Assembly: GCF_036417845.1 (NCBI RefSeq) | Contig: NC_089991.1 | Coordinates: 15,097,001 to 15,161,000, forward strand | DNA length: 64,000 nt | Source: Apteryx mantelli | Lineage: Eukaryota; Chordata; Aves; Apterygiformes; Apterygidae | Direction of reading: 5' to 3' | Part shown: piece after piece, positions 13,911-27,345 of the stretch | How the letters are laid out: each line of letters starts with the position of its first letter | Numbering within the stretch: the first letter of the stretch is position 1 | The notes under the pieces: model-generated | The model's database searches: none | The model's input: the letters and a program-made list of their open reading frames with translations, nothing else | Told to the model about the DNA's origin: nothing | Position numbers and translations under genes: made by a program

Positions 13911-13966
<56 letters not shown>
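13911..13966. repeat. compound (GT)n(GA)n microsatellite
   Basis: About 13 GT units (13911-13936) pass directly into about 15 GA units (13937-13966). The run is uninterrupted and so likely polymorphic in length. Chance reading frames spanning it on both strands are artefacts. Confidence 0.95.
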
Positions 13967-13970
<4 letters not shown>

Positions 13971-16900
13971 GGAATTGCTCCTACTTTCTTGGTGTTTTGA
14001 CTAGCTTTAACAGTCGCACTTAAATATAAGGGACTGGAAGACAGGCTTTGCAATGATCATTATGCCTAATGTCAAGCCCACTCAAATGTCAAAAATCTGA
14101 GAGCTACATAGAATTTGCATGTTATGTGCCTTACATTTTTACTTATCGGAGACTGATAGAAGGGGCAAAAATGGAGAAATAAGACACCAGCTGAATGAAC
14201 CCATCCTGAGTTTCTTTTCAATAAAGTTGTTGAGTCAGCTTATTATTTATTAGTTATCATCATTAAAACAATTCACCAGTTTTCAAAAAAGAATGTGAAG
14301 TTCTTGCATAAAAAGCTGAATATAATTGATAGTGAGATTTACTTTCTATGGAGTAGATAGCCAAAGCATATGTTTCACATCTTTTTCTATACCATGGCAT
14401 TTCTTTCTGAGAAATATTTGTCATCTTGGGGGCATAAATAGGAAAGGAACAGGTTGCAACTCTGCATCAATATCACCCTGGAAGGGCCATTTGTGAATTA
14501 TAACTGTGTAGCCCTGCAATACAGCATTGCCACTGCTAATAACAGGCCATAAGCTTTCTGCTGAGTTTGCAAGGCCTCAGGACTGAGGCTTGTCAGGCCT
14601 GCTCTGACTGAACTTTTCTTGACCTCCCTGCAACTTTGTTTTACTTGGTTTAGCCGTGACAGCAATTTCTCTAACTGACCAGCTGTCTATGGCTAATTTG
14701 TTCACTTTTATTTATCTTTGCACGGCACAATCATAGGTTTAGGTAGCAAGCAGTTACTCTGCAGAAGAAGACTCTAACACAATGATGGCGTGTAGAGGGT
14801 TGCAAGCCTGGTACGACAGCCACGGCCTGGAGAAGTGGAGACTTGGGATGTAGCATAGAGGAGTACGGGTATGGGGTGATATGAGATGGGGCACAGGCTG
14901 GCACTGGACACCCCACAGCTATAAACAACTCACCAACGGTCAGTTAAAGAATTCAGACCTGGACAAAACTGGTTTAGGGGTAACGAAGAGAACAAAGCAG
15001 TATCTAACATAGGCAACATATACAGTAAACTCAGATGTAACATGGAAACGCAGACCAGTGAAGAAAGAGCAAAGGTGTAAAAGCATGTTAGCAAGTATAT
15101 AAAAATGAAACTGGCTGAGATAGTGTTAGCCTCCTTCTTCATTTCTTCAGTGTCAGGGTTAGATCACCTAGAGGGTCTCCAAAAGAATTTTGCCTTCAGA
15201 AATGCTCAGTTGTTTAAACAAGAGGAACCACCAGTCTAACCCTTGGACCAAATGTCCTTCCCTGCAAGTGGTTTGAATTTATCCAAAGGATAAGTCTTTG
15301 ATGGGATCTTTGTGTCTTCACACGGGACCAGAGCCCATTCTCTGTATAACTGAAATGGGGGCTTCCAGTTTATTTCCTCTTAAAGGCATCTAATTTTTGC
15401 ACACCAAAGTCTCTCTGCAAACTAAACAAACATGTAAAAAGTCGTCACATACTTGAGAGATTTGCTTCAGGACTGCTCTACTGCTCTGAACCAAAACACT
15501 AATACAGACACAGCCTTGTGAGGGACACAACACGCGAGGCTTATGGAAGGAGCAAATCTACCAAGTCAGAAAGCAGCAGCAGAAGTGTAGAACTGAAACT
15601 TGATTCCTGATAGTCTTTTACCATGCAAAGATGGAAGAGGAATTCTGCAGATAAAGATCTATCAGCTCAGATGCTACCTGATGAAACCTGGCTCCTCTGA
15701 CAGCTCTGTGAAAACCAGTTTCTGCCCCTAACAGTTACACTCTACAACATGAGTATCCAGAGACCTTTTGTTTTTTTTCTTACTCTGTTGCCTGATAATA
15801 ATCACTCAGTCTTCTGAGATATATTGAAGTTTAATCCATGAATGCTTTTGGATATGCTTTTCCATTGCAAAGTGATCTCATATCAGAAAAACTTAAGAAG
15901 TAACAGTTTTGGAAGAGATTTTTAAAAATATTTCATTGAATAATTTATTTGAAAAATATTTACAGAATGTATCAGATCTTCTCTGCAGAATACCACTGAT
16001 ATCTACCATGGGAAAAGGTTCTGCAGCTCCTTTCATGGGGCACTGCGAATAAAAGAAAGTTTTTCTTGTTGCCTTCACTGGTGGGAAGAAACACAACCAG
16101 CCATTCCCTCTGAACAAGGCAGCTAATATCCTCTTATTTAAGAATGGGAGACTGAAATATAGCTCTAAATGCACTACTGGATTATGTCCTGACCTACTCT
16201 TTTGTGGGGAAAGTTTTCTTCAGCTCCAATATGAAGGAAGAGACTTCCTACAACATAAGGTACTACTTTGTGGGATGAAAAGGTCAGAAAATTGCCACTG
16301 AATAATCCTGTCTGGGTGCATATAAACAGAGAGGTGCTGATGATCCTTATCCAGAAGCTAAGATATGCACACACCCTCAGAATTAAGGAGCTCCGGACAT
16401 GAAGCCATCCCAATAATACCAACCACAGAGGAAAGTCCATTAGAATTCCATAACAAAACCAACACAGGCCACTTTATCGGAAAAAAATAAATTACATGTG
16501 GGTATATTCAGACACACTTGTTGACAATTTTCCTGCTCAGCTGACATAGAGACATTAACTTGCCACTTACACTCTTAATGTATCACACATCTACCCTGTG
16601 ATCAGGACTAAACTCCACAACCACCCCTGCACAGTCTGTTTCATGAGCATGAGTGCAAACAGTGTCTTGCATGATATAAGTTAGTTTATCTGGGAACACA
16701 TGGGTTACTACTGGTTACCATGCATTAAAAATGAAGTGAAATCAGAAGCATTGTTAAAAAAAAGAACCCAAACAGTTTGGTTTTCACTATTTGCTTACAC
16801 TCATTTTGTGAATGAGTTTGCTTCATGATGAGTTAATTAAAGAGCTGTGTGTGAAACAACCATCCTCTGTTCATTCAGCTCTTTCTTCAAGACATGTTTC

Positions 16901-18549
16901 TGTCTGATAAACATTTCAGTAATGATCCTTCCATGATCTGAAAGGAGCAAGAAGTAAGGATATACTCAGAATAAACAAAAAAAGACATGCTATACTGTTT
17001 TTAATTATATATTTGACTGTTCCCCTAATCATCACTTGCTTTACAGAAGATAGGGGCTATAATGTGGCTGCTAAGTGTGATGACAGTATGATTCCCAGCA
17101 ATGCAATCTCATTTCCAGCAAGGCATGATCAGTGATTATTTTTTCCTTCCTAATACAATGGTTTGCCATCATGTCTAGTCTTTAGCAAAGGCAAATAGTA
17201 AGGAACATATTTGTGCCTATTTATGTTGTAAAACTGGTATGCAGAGACGATATAACTTATCTTCACCAACACCTTTCAGCAAAAAGCACATTTACAACAT
17301 GAAAATAGATTTGTTCATAAGCGATGAGGTTAAGATTAGCTAAAGTCCACTCAGGCAGGAGATGCAGTCCAAAGGTGTCTCCGGGTGACAGAAACACATT
17401 TGCATGCAATAATACTGTGCTAGCATAGTGGAATAAGATAATTCGATGCCCTACTTGAATCAATTAGCAGGAGTGGGAACTGTAGGAAACCTGAGGAGTG
17501 GGTTTACTTCAGCAGGAGCTCTGCTGAGCAAGCCTCAGGGGTGTTCATTCGGGCACAGGCAGACCTGAGGACAGGACTTGTGAGAGTGGGGATGCCAGTT
17601 CTAGGAAACAGGGTGGGGTGTCTCTACTTGGATCGATGTCTTAAGCTTGATTGATAATCTGCAAACTAAAAGGAAAAAAGAGAAATGTTGCCATCATGGA
17701 TTGCTAAAAAACTTGTTTTGCTTTCCTGTATCTCTGTCTGAATTTACGAACAGCTTAATTAGGCCATTGACATTCCACTGTCCAGAGTAGACACTGTTGA
17801 CCCTGCAGTATCTTTGCTCTCGCACAAGATCAGGATCCCCATGAAACTGAGGCTGTACCCTCAGTCAACAGCACAAGACAATCTAATAGCTGATAACGAA
17901 GGAGACAGGTTTGGAGAACAGGACTCCTACTGACAAGCATTACCTGTAATATCCTTGGCTACAGAGGTGCCTCAGCACTGCATGTTTACACTAAATTTCA
18001 ACACTAACAAATGATTTCCTGATGTAAAATAAGTTACTTCTCACTTTCCTGCACTTAAGCCATAAAAGGAACACCCTAGTTCAGCCCTGCAAGAAGACGA
18101 AAAGACTGTAATCTCTTCTTTATTCTGTGCTCTGCGTAGGGATATTCAAGTTCTAATTCTTTATGTCCAAATTGCATTGTCATTTCTGTTGGATTATATG
18201 CTATTCTGAGATCAGTATTATGTAGTACAGATGCAGCAATAATCTCCAGATCAATGACTTTTTTAACGTTACCCCATAAAGAATATGCGAAAAGAAAGGA
18301 AAAAAAACAACACTTTGTCTTCCCATGAAATTTTTTTTAACCTTGTTAATGGTAAAAAATAGAATCATGTCTAACAAATGGCTTTTTCAAAGATGAGGAA
18401 GGCAGATCTATGGCATTTATTTGTTTCCTGATCTTAACTAAGAAATCCATTGTAAAACTGGTGGAGCAAGGGAACTTTTTTTTTGCCATTCTGATTGCTT
18501 ATAGCTTTGCCTTTCTAGTGATATTTATGACAGGATTGTCAGGCACAAA

Positions 18550-18700
18550 TCACTAGGTGCTCTGTACAGTGGGGTATTATTATCCCAGTGTTTATCAAAT
18601 GACTTGGCTAAATACAGCAAGTAAAAGGACATAGGTCCTTTAACCGGGATAAGCATCCAATGTTCCTGATTCCCAGCCACTACTCTGTTGTGTTTTGCTG
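18550..18700 (-). mobile_element. MIR/L2-like ancient retroelement relic
   Basis: In order, the sequence shows GCTCTGTACAGTGGGG, GTATTATTATCCCAG, TGACTTGGCTAAATACAGCA, then CGGGAT and TCCTGATTCCCAGCCACTAC. These correspond to the reverse-complement 3' half of MIR/L2-type repeats found across amniotes: the ATTATTATCCCC block, the GACTTGCCCAAGGTCACACAGC block, and the GGGAT...CTGACTCCCAG block. It is strongly decayed and has no coding capacity. Assignment is by eye against remembered consensus features, and the exact family is uncertain. Confidence 0.55.
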
Positions 18701-19495
18701 TGTACTGAGAGATACAGAAGATGGGAATGAAAACATTCACTGAGGGATTTCATTTGAATGAGGATTTATATTCTGTTTAACTTGAATTTTAAAGATCACA
18801 TCTAGGGGCAAATAAAAGGTATTCTAAATCTCAAAAAAAGGTTCAGGAGGGTTATTCAATATGCAAAATTGCTGAAATTTGTGGCATCTCACATGTTTGA
18901 TTTTAAACATTGACAAACAATGCTGTGAAGTTGACTACATCATGAATGATTGATCCAGAAGTGATTTCTCTCTAGGTGAAATTGCCATGCTGACAAAATA
19001 CAGAAAAAAAGTTGTGCAAGTATTCTGTCAAAACATGAATAAGAGTCCCTCATAGGATATTACAGAACAAGAATCTTTATTTTTTCATTTTTCAAATTTA
19101 ATGAGCAATAGCATTGTTTTTCTGAGTTATTGTTGTTTAAATAGACGGTTGGAGGGCACTTGTGTTTTCCTAATCTTAGTCACTGAGATTAAAATTAAAC
19201 TCTTTGTGCCTCTTGTTGAATTATAGTGAGATTTCTACCTTATTTGGGAAAAGAAATTACATATAATGTAACAGATGACAATTTGATACAATAAAATGTA
19301 GCCAGGAAAGATGATAAGAGCTCACACTAAAAAACACCTAGTCAGATCACATTTCAGTAATGGCCATTAACTTAACTCCATTTCTTGAGCTCTGCCAGCT
19401 ACAGCTGAAATCTACAGGAGCTGAGTAATAGCAAAAGGAGACGATCATGCCCAAAGTGCCTCAGACTTCACATGCAGAGATGAATAGAACAGTTT

Positions 19496-19552
19496 TAAAA
19501 AAGAGAGAGAGAAAAAAAAAAAGGACAAAAAGAAGAAAAAACAAAAAATAAA
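19496..19552. repeat. A-rich/purine low-complexity tract
   Basis: Mostly A with interspersed G and a short GAGAGAGA core on the + strand. No element body was recognised on either side. Confidence 0.75.
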
Positions 19553-22500
19553 TCTTCTAAGGTTCACATAATTCCAAGGCTACAACTTTTACAATTAGAT
19601 ACAAGTAGAAGATAAACCTAAGCAAAACCTATGATGCAGAAGATAGCTGAGATTATTTCTCCTTTTTCCGCTCATTTCTATCTAATGCTTACTTTCCCTG
19701 TGGAACCTCTGGCTGCTCTTAAATGCTTGCTGTTTAAATGTGTAGCGATAACAACTGTAAGAAGAAAAGAGATATGCAAGTAGATTACATAATCTCCAGC
19801 AAATAAAATGTAAGAAAACATATTCATACAAAATTTCAGCTCAAAAAATTTGAAATAATCGTCTTAAGTTATGGGGGCTTGTCTGAATCATGCGATCACA
19901 TCCTAGACTCCTCCAGAGTTCTTATAAGTATAAATGTTGCTCTTCCAGCTCAGGCTGTTCAGAATGATTGATGTGTGCTTGTTTCAATAATTGTCTTGCC
20001 TGTTCCTTACTGGCTATACATGTTGTTTCATTCCTCTGCTTTTTGCTAGCCTCCCTGGGGGTAGCCTGTATTTCCTATCTTTGCCAGAAAGTCTCATATT
20101 GTAGTGTAATTCCATTTTGGTCAAATATATCAGTCTACCCTGACAGACCTGAAGATGGAAGTCCTTTATCAACTTACTCAGCCAACATGCCTCAACTTTC
20201 TGTTGCAGAAATTGCTTCTAGATTGTCTAGAAAATAGACATTTCAGTCTCCATTCCCATTTGGTTCTTTGCCAAGACTGCTAACACTGTTGTTTGCTTCT
20301 GGTAATTTTGGTGACAATGGCCATAAGCCCATTTAGTTTATACTAGAAATATTTAAAACATGACAATGACCTTCATGTTTATTCTCAACTTGAATACAGT
20401 CAATTGCATAGATGCAACTACTCACAGGCCAATTTTTCACTACAGTGAATTCAGAGTAGAAAACACTGTAAATACTATAAACAAGGGTAGCACTCTCAAT
20501 AACTACACTCCAAACTTTTTTTTAAAAAAAGCACTTCACAAACTTATAGGCATCAAACAAAATTAAGTTGAATTTTTCATTTTCAACTTTTCTATGTAAA
20601 CACTCCTGCTGCAGTCAAATTCAGCTGAATCCGCATATATGGAAAATAGATGCATTAAGTGCAACTACTAGGGGCTAAAATTTATGATGTGATAACGAGC
20701 AGTAGCTAACGTGAGTGAATGTCTTGGGGTGGATACAGAACGGCTGCAAGATAAACCAGTCTGCTAAGATTGACAGTTTTACAGTGGCTAATAAAAAACC
20801 TGAATGCCATGCAATATTTTAGCAGAAGTCAGCAAAGAGATTTAAGAACTGGACTGCGTTACTCGAAATGGCTGACAAGTGCCAGTGAGGATGATGTGAG
20901 CTGCTGAATGACTGGAGGAAGGCCTGTAAAACCCATAGTACGACACTTGGTTGCTGTTTTGCCAGATACTATCTCACGCAGTGCAAAGAACAGTGCAAAT
21001 ATTCACGGGAATTGGACTAGGCTTAAAAACTCAGTGTAGGCATAATTTTCAAAAATGACTTAGCATGGATTGCTTGACTGCTGGCAATCCAGGGTCTTCA
21101 TGTACTCTCAGTCATCTGCTGGGAGCACTCATCTGTGCTATTCCAGTGATTCCCGCATTTAGAGCACTCATTCTGCAATTTGTGGGCTCAGTCCCTACTT
21201 AAGTGTTTCAGCTATAACTATTTTTTGTGAGAATTGCAGTATTATTTTTATGCTTTTTTTCTTGTTCACTTCAGTACCTCTGTGACTTAGGAATGACCGA
21301 GAAACTGAGCTTTATTTTGTTTTTAAGCAGTGCTCCTGGTTGTGAAGGAAAGCTGACAGATGTGTGCCGTTTCTCATTTCTGACAGCATTTTCTGTTATG
21401 TTAGCAATCTAGGACTTTAGTCTGATCATTTTATGAGAAGTTTACGAAGCACACCATATTTCTTTTTGAGTATTTTAAATGATTTGAACAGTTCAAGGAA
21501 TGATAGCTTTAGAAGTAGCAATTGTCTAGCAAATAAACGATATAGTACAGGTGACTTACCTAAAATCCAACCTACTGAAACCATTAAATAGGGCTAAAAC
21601 CCATTCTCTTTCTCCCTCTTGCTGAGGGTTTCCCAAGCCTCCCTCATCACATGACTCTGTCAGGTGGCCAAAATGCAACTAATACACCCTTATGACCAAG
21701 CCTCATCATGTACATCACGTAGTGGACATCTACTTTCAGGCATGTGATACAGCTTCACTATCCCGTGAGATGATACAGGTCTGAATTTTTCTCATGTGAC
21801 AACTTCACTTTTATTTACCTAACAAGGGAAAGGTTGGCACATACAGCCCTCATGAGTCTCCACAGGAGTCTGCATATCCTAGGCCTTTTCCAAGGTTGGA
21901 TATTTCTGCTATAGAAAAATCCTAGTTTAGCAGATACATTGGAACTACCTGAACTGCCATTTTGAATTTCTTTTTATTTAAGAATGATATGAATTTCTCT
22001 GTTTTGTAAAGTTAGAAATTATTGATTTATTTTCCAGTGTGACTTACATGATGTGATAGATATATTCCTTCCCCAGAAGAAATATAGAAATATCTTGTTT
22101 AAGTTGACATCCAGTTCCTCCCTCTTGAAACCTGGGTACCAAGTGGTTGTGTGAGTTACCTTAGGAACTTCAGACTTAGCTAAGTCTCTGAATATGATTA
22201 AACTGCTGATGAGACTGTTGGAGCACACGTTCCTAAGAGCCTGGGGACATGATGAAAGACAGCTTAGCTGGGTGTAGTGCCATCATTCTGCCCAGGTGCT
22301 GCTGCATACTTCTGTGACAGTGAAGACCTCAAGGAAAATAAAGTACAAGTAGCAGCTTCACAGTGGAGGGGATATAATCTTTGATTACAGAAGCATAGAA
22401 ACACATCTTATACTACTGGATGTATGCTTTACAACTCAGTAGACTTATGTGGGTGTAAAACTGAAATAAATTGGTGTTCACTGATTCAGTGTAACCTTCC

Positions 22501-24750
22501 ATATTTCTCTGTAGAAACACTTCAGCTATTGGCAGATGACTCGTGTTTTTACAGACTTAGTCTTTATCAAGAAGAGTTCGTGAGTACAATAACCTGCACT
22601 ATCAAATCCTCCTAATGCAGATCCTCTATAATACAAAAACACTCCCCGTGCTTCCTCCCTATTTCCACTGGGACTCAATCAGTGTAAAACTATTGTAGCT
22701 AGACTATATCCTTTCATAAGACTCTCAGAGCCTATTCGTTCTCGAGTCCAAGACCTGGGCCTGTTCCGCAGTAACCAAGCTTTTCTGGAGAAACTGAGAT
22801 TCTAGCATTTTGAGTCCCCTACGGCTCTTTTGCAACATAGGTGCCACCCAGTACCAGACTGCCACCCCATCAGTGCCACAGAGCTCTAAGAGGAAGGAGC
22901 AGGACAAGAAGACGCTTTCTCTCTCCAATTTCTTAGTTCGTAACTATTAGCACACTTTCCATTTCCCGCTAGGGAACTTCTGACCACTGACTGAATCTCC
23001 CCCTTCACTCTCTAAGCAGAGCATTATCCAGGGCCAGTGAGTTTTTCTGGCTGATGTAGGTAATAGCAAGTAAATTATTTGGGAGGAGAACAATCTTTAC
23101 ATAACATAATTTACAATTCTGAGAAAAATGAAGGTTGGGTATTGTAGTGGACATACAGTAGTAGAAAAGAAAACATGCATCATTTTTAAGGGAAAGATAG
23201 GAGGCATGGTCCTGGTCCAGCTTCAGGATTTAAACAATACATATAGACAGAATAGAAATGTGAACAGGGAGAAAGAATTTGGCCCATGGCTTTGTGTAGA
23301 CATTTTCTATTTTAATTGAGGCAGTTTTACTTAAAATATGATCAGCAGTCAACAAAAGAGTATACAGATATGGTTACATTTCTGCAGACACTGTAATCTC
23401 CTGCAAATACTCTATTCTGTACACGCTTGTACATCTCATCTGCATACAGCATCTCTGTATCTGCAGTGGGAACTTGGAATATGTCCTTCCCTCCAAATGA
23501 CTGTATTCTCATCATGAATAATGTATGACATACAGATTAGGGTAATTTTTTATGCACATCAGAGAATGAATTAAGTTGATTATTCATTAAGTTAAACGGT
23601 GCTGTTAAGTAAGACAGCAAGCTTTGTTCCAGCCCTTCACTAAGAGGTAGAAAATATCAGTGTTTTAAGTGGAAGATTTATTGCATGTGTGAGTAGTTTA
23701 TTAAATCTTTGCTGCAGGCTCTGTAGTTTCTATGGCCTATTTGGTATCAAAAATAAAATTGGTCAGATTTTTTTGACAAATAAACCGGAGTTTTTAGTTG
23801 GAGTTGAACTAATTAGTTGATGGCTATCCAGTACTATTAGAGGTCTTTTGTTTAGGCACTCTGTGGCCATTCTCATTCTGCTTGCAAACAGCAATGCAGC
23901 AGCAGGCAGAATCCCACAGGGATAACTGACTCTTTTGTGAAGTTTCTTAATAGAACACTTGGAAATGGTTAAAATTTGCTTCCTATGTTTAGAAAAGTTA
24001 AAGGACAGAGTCACAGCAGGTATAAACCAACATAACTTGCTTGAAGAATTATAGAGATTTTGACCAGCTAAATATATGACCTCATGTCTGAACATTGAAA
24101 GACTGAGCATTCATGGTAGGTTTTTGCTTCAGAGAAGTGTATCATTTTCTTTCTACTACTTGCATCATCACCCAAACAGCTCATTAAATGCCAAGTTGCG
24201 AAAATCATATTCCTGTGGAACAGGAAATATTTACCTTATTTCAGAGCGATATCCCTTTTGAATGATTTCTCACTAATGAAATTAGATGTTCACAATCTGT
24301 CCCTAAGTTTAGACTGCAAAATTATTGCTGCTGACTGATTTTTAAATAATCTGTAGTGGATCTTGACTAACATATGGTAGCGTCTTTCCAAGAAATACTA
24401 CATATGATTCTTCTGGAAATTACGTAAGAGTGTCTCTGATCTAGAGATGTTGTGGAACAGCAAACTCTTCCTACTCAAGTTACCAAAGAAGTAGACAAAT
24501 GAGAGATACCATGAAGACTGTCAAAAGTTACAGTGTTGGCTTCATGCAAGCAATTAACAAAAACATGGTAGTTTTGTAATAGACAATCCGCCTTTATTGT
24601 GAACTTTGAACCGAAGAATTTAAGCCAAAAGACTCCAAAAGATAATAAATATGACAGTTAAATACCATTAATATAGTTATTCTTTGGATTTTGCTAAAAT
24701 GATGTTTAATTTTATGTAGGTCTCAATCTTAATTCCAAGGAAGTGAAAGC

Positions 24751-24767
24751 AAAAAAAAAAAAAAAAA
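24751..24767. repeat. poly-A homopolymer (17 nt)
   Basis: Uninterrupted run of A within intron 1. Upstream sequence shows no processed pseudogene or LINE that would explain it as a retroposon tail. Confidence 0.9.
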
Positions 24768-25798
24768 CCATACTGAATCCAATAAGAATAGGAAAGGATT
24801 CCCAAACTGTAATGTGGACATCCATGTTTTCACACTGCTTAGAGGGCAGTATATCAGCACATTAATAAAAACTTTGAATAATAGGCTTTGCTATGTCTTC
24901 TGGACAAGGTTCAGAAAAGAAGATGGAAAAATACCTTTCCCTAAGACATTAGTGATTTCTCAGCAGAGATATCCTCTGGGACTGCCTGAAGTAATTGTCT
25001 ATTATTTTAACATATTTCCAGTATAGAAATAACACATTTAGCCTTAAGAGTTCTGTAAAAGAGGCTGTGCCAATGAAACGGAGCATCTCTTCGTTAGTTC
25101 TTCATCCCTTGGTAGGCGAAACCAGTTCTACCACGAGTAGGTACCTCTGCCCATGGAGGTTAGCCTTGGCCCGTGAAGAGCAATGATTAAGTGCTGCCCA
25201 TACAGTATTGCAAGCACTGTACAGATGGTGTACACTAGCAAGGATCTGGAGAATCTGGCCCTGAACAATTAGTGTAATCTGTTTGTGTTTAAGTTAAACC
25301 TCACCAATGAGCACTCAAAAGAGCTATATAAATGTTATAAATCAAGTAACAACTTCTCTAATACAGAATTAGGATTAGTACATATATTTTATAGTGAGAA
25401 AGCTAAGAAACATGAGTTAAAACTGTTTTTAACCTCTTCTATGGTAAAAAACCTCAGTGACAAAAAGCCAAATAGACTGTACATTTTGTATGTAATTGTG
25501 GAGTGAGTTACCAGTTCCTAGATCTTTACACACTTTATCAAAAAGTGAATTAAAAAAAAAAGTGACTCAATCTTGTGCTGTCATCCCCACACAAAGCTTC
25601 CTGTGGTCTAAATTAATGCACTCTCTGATCTAAATTAATAAATGCTTATTAACATTTAGTGATTTCTGTCCTCCAACTGCTTTGTAAAGATGTATTTCAA
25701 GCAATTTGACACATGCAAAAAGTCCCCCTCAATTTCAGGCACAATCATGGTTATATATGTAAGTAATTATAATCATAGGAAGATCATACAGGCTCAGC

Positions 25799-25873
25799 CA
25801 GCAGAACTGAGCAGGGGGTTGGGCCAGACGACCTCCAAAAGCCTCTTGTAACTTGAATTACTCTATGATTCCA
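25799..25873 (+). mobile_element. CR1 LINE, 3'-end fragment
   Basis: GAGCAGGGGGTTGGGCCAGA, followed by CGACCTCCAAAAGCC and ending TACTCTATGATTC, is the conserved extreme 3' end of CR1 elements (GAGCAGGGGGTTGGAC..GATGACCTCCAGAGG..ATTCTATGATTC). Only about 75 bp of the element remains, as is usual for 5'-truncated CR1 copies in birds. It has no coding capacity. Confidence 0.85.
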
Positions 25874-27224
25874 CTTCTCAAATTCATATTCTGATTGCCT
25901 TAAGCCCCCTCTTTTCCAAATGGGGAAAATGGGTCCATGCAGAATGGTCTGGCCCATGTCTTGCAATAGTGCTAATGTGAGAAGTGGAAATACCTCAGAG
26001 AGTGAGAGTGTATCAGTGTGTGAAACAAATTTACTTTCAAAAATTACATCATAATTTACAAAAAGGTAAATAGATATTCCTTTGCTTACCTGTTTGATCG
26101 CTAGATTTGGAAACCTCTAGCAGTCATAAAAATAAAAACAGATTTCAATATGCATTTCGAAATAATCTGGGCTTTATCAAATTTGTTGTGGACATTAAAA
26201 GCACTTGCAAAATTTAGGCCATATTATCAGAAAGACTAATCTGACAATCTTAAGGAGATGAATCAGGCTTTGTCATTATAACTTTCATTAGAAACAATGG
26301 CACTTGCACAGATAAAGCCCTGCTCATCTGAGTAGAGATGCACCTCTGCTTGTTCTGGCTTGTGTACAGTTTTACACAGATGGACATTTCGACAATTGGA
26401 TATCCATGCTGATTTATAATCCTCTTGGAATTCAGATAAAAGCTGGAATTCAGTGGCCTTTTTCTCTAGTTACATTGAGTGTGTTCCCTCTCCTCTCTTT
26501 CACACTAACCTCTCATAAAACGTTTGCTGCCTTTAGAGATTTGGAGTGCCAGAAAGGCTTGAAATGGCAGATGAGCAAATAGCTATTTCTTTCCTATAAA
26601 TCCTTATCAAGGGGAAATGGAAGCTTTAGCACTCATAGGCTGCTGTTCTTTAAGGTTGTTCTAGTCTTGAGACAAGTCCTAGAAAAAGATCTGCTTTTTC
26701 ATCCTTTAATTTCACTGTGTCCAGTATACAAGGCTCTACTAACTAGCTCCTTGACTTTCAAGGCTTGCTCATCCCCTTCACATTCGGGGATGCATTGTCT
26801 TTGTGCAAGGATGTGTTTGCTTTACTTTTTCTTTTCCCTGTAGAAGAACAGTTCTGCTTGGGAGAAGGGATGCTTAACTGGTTATATGACAGAAGTATGG
26901 CTTTTTATACATAAAGTTAGGTTTTCCATTCATTTTTTGCAGAGTGAAAGCATACAATCTAGTGTCTCCTATTGGCAATGACTCTGTTTAAAAAGCTTCC
27001 CTCTCCTTCAGGAGGGAGAACCCAGCTTCAGTTACGTTCCTGTGAATTGCAGTTAGAGCTCTGAAACCCCCGAGAGCTGAAAAACAAATGTCCTTCCCCA
27101 ATTTAATTATCACAGCCTGCTTGTCACTACCAGCAGAATACTACGTAGCACAATGCCAATTAAAACTCAGCTTTTGATTGCTGGTAAGAAACTGCAAGTT
27201 CAGGCCTGTGCAGCTCTGAAGCTG

Positions 27225-27345
27225 GGCTGGAGGTGCCGGGAGGCGGCAGCCGGCGCTGCTCCCCAAGCGCCAGGACGGGGCAGGTTAGCCCAGCGTCCCC
27301 AGGAGCTGCCAGGCTGAGCCCCGGGCAAACACTGACCGGCATCTC
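27225..27345. promoter_or_regulatory. small CpG/GC-rich cluster about 1.1 kb before exon 2
   Basis: A GC-rich stretch with CpGs in GTGCCGGGAGGCGGCAGCCG and CCAAGCGCCAGGACGGGG, sharply different from the AT-rich flanks. It could be a small regulatory element. I see no diagnostic factor site, and no gene is recognised in either strand's reading frames. Confidence 0.3.
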
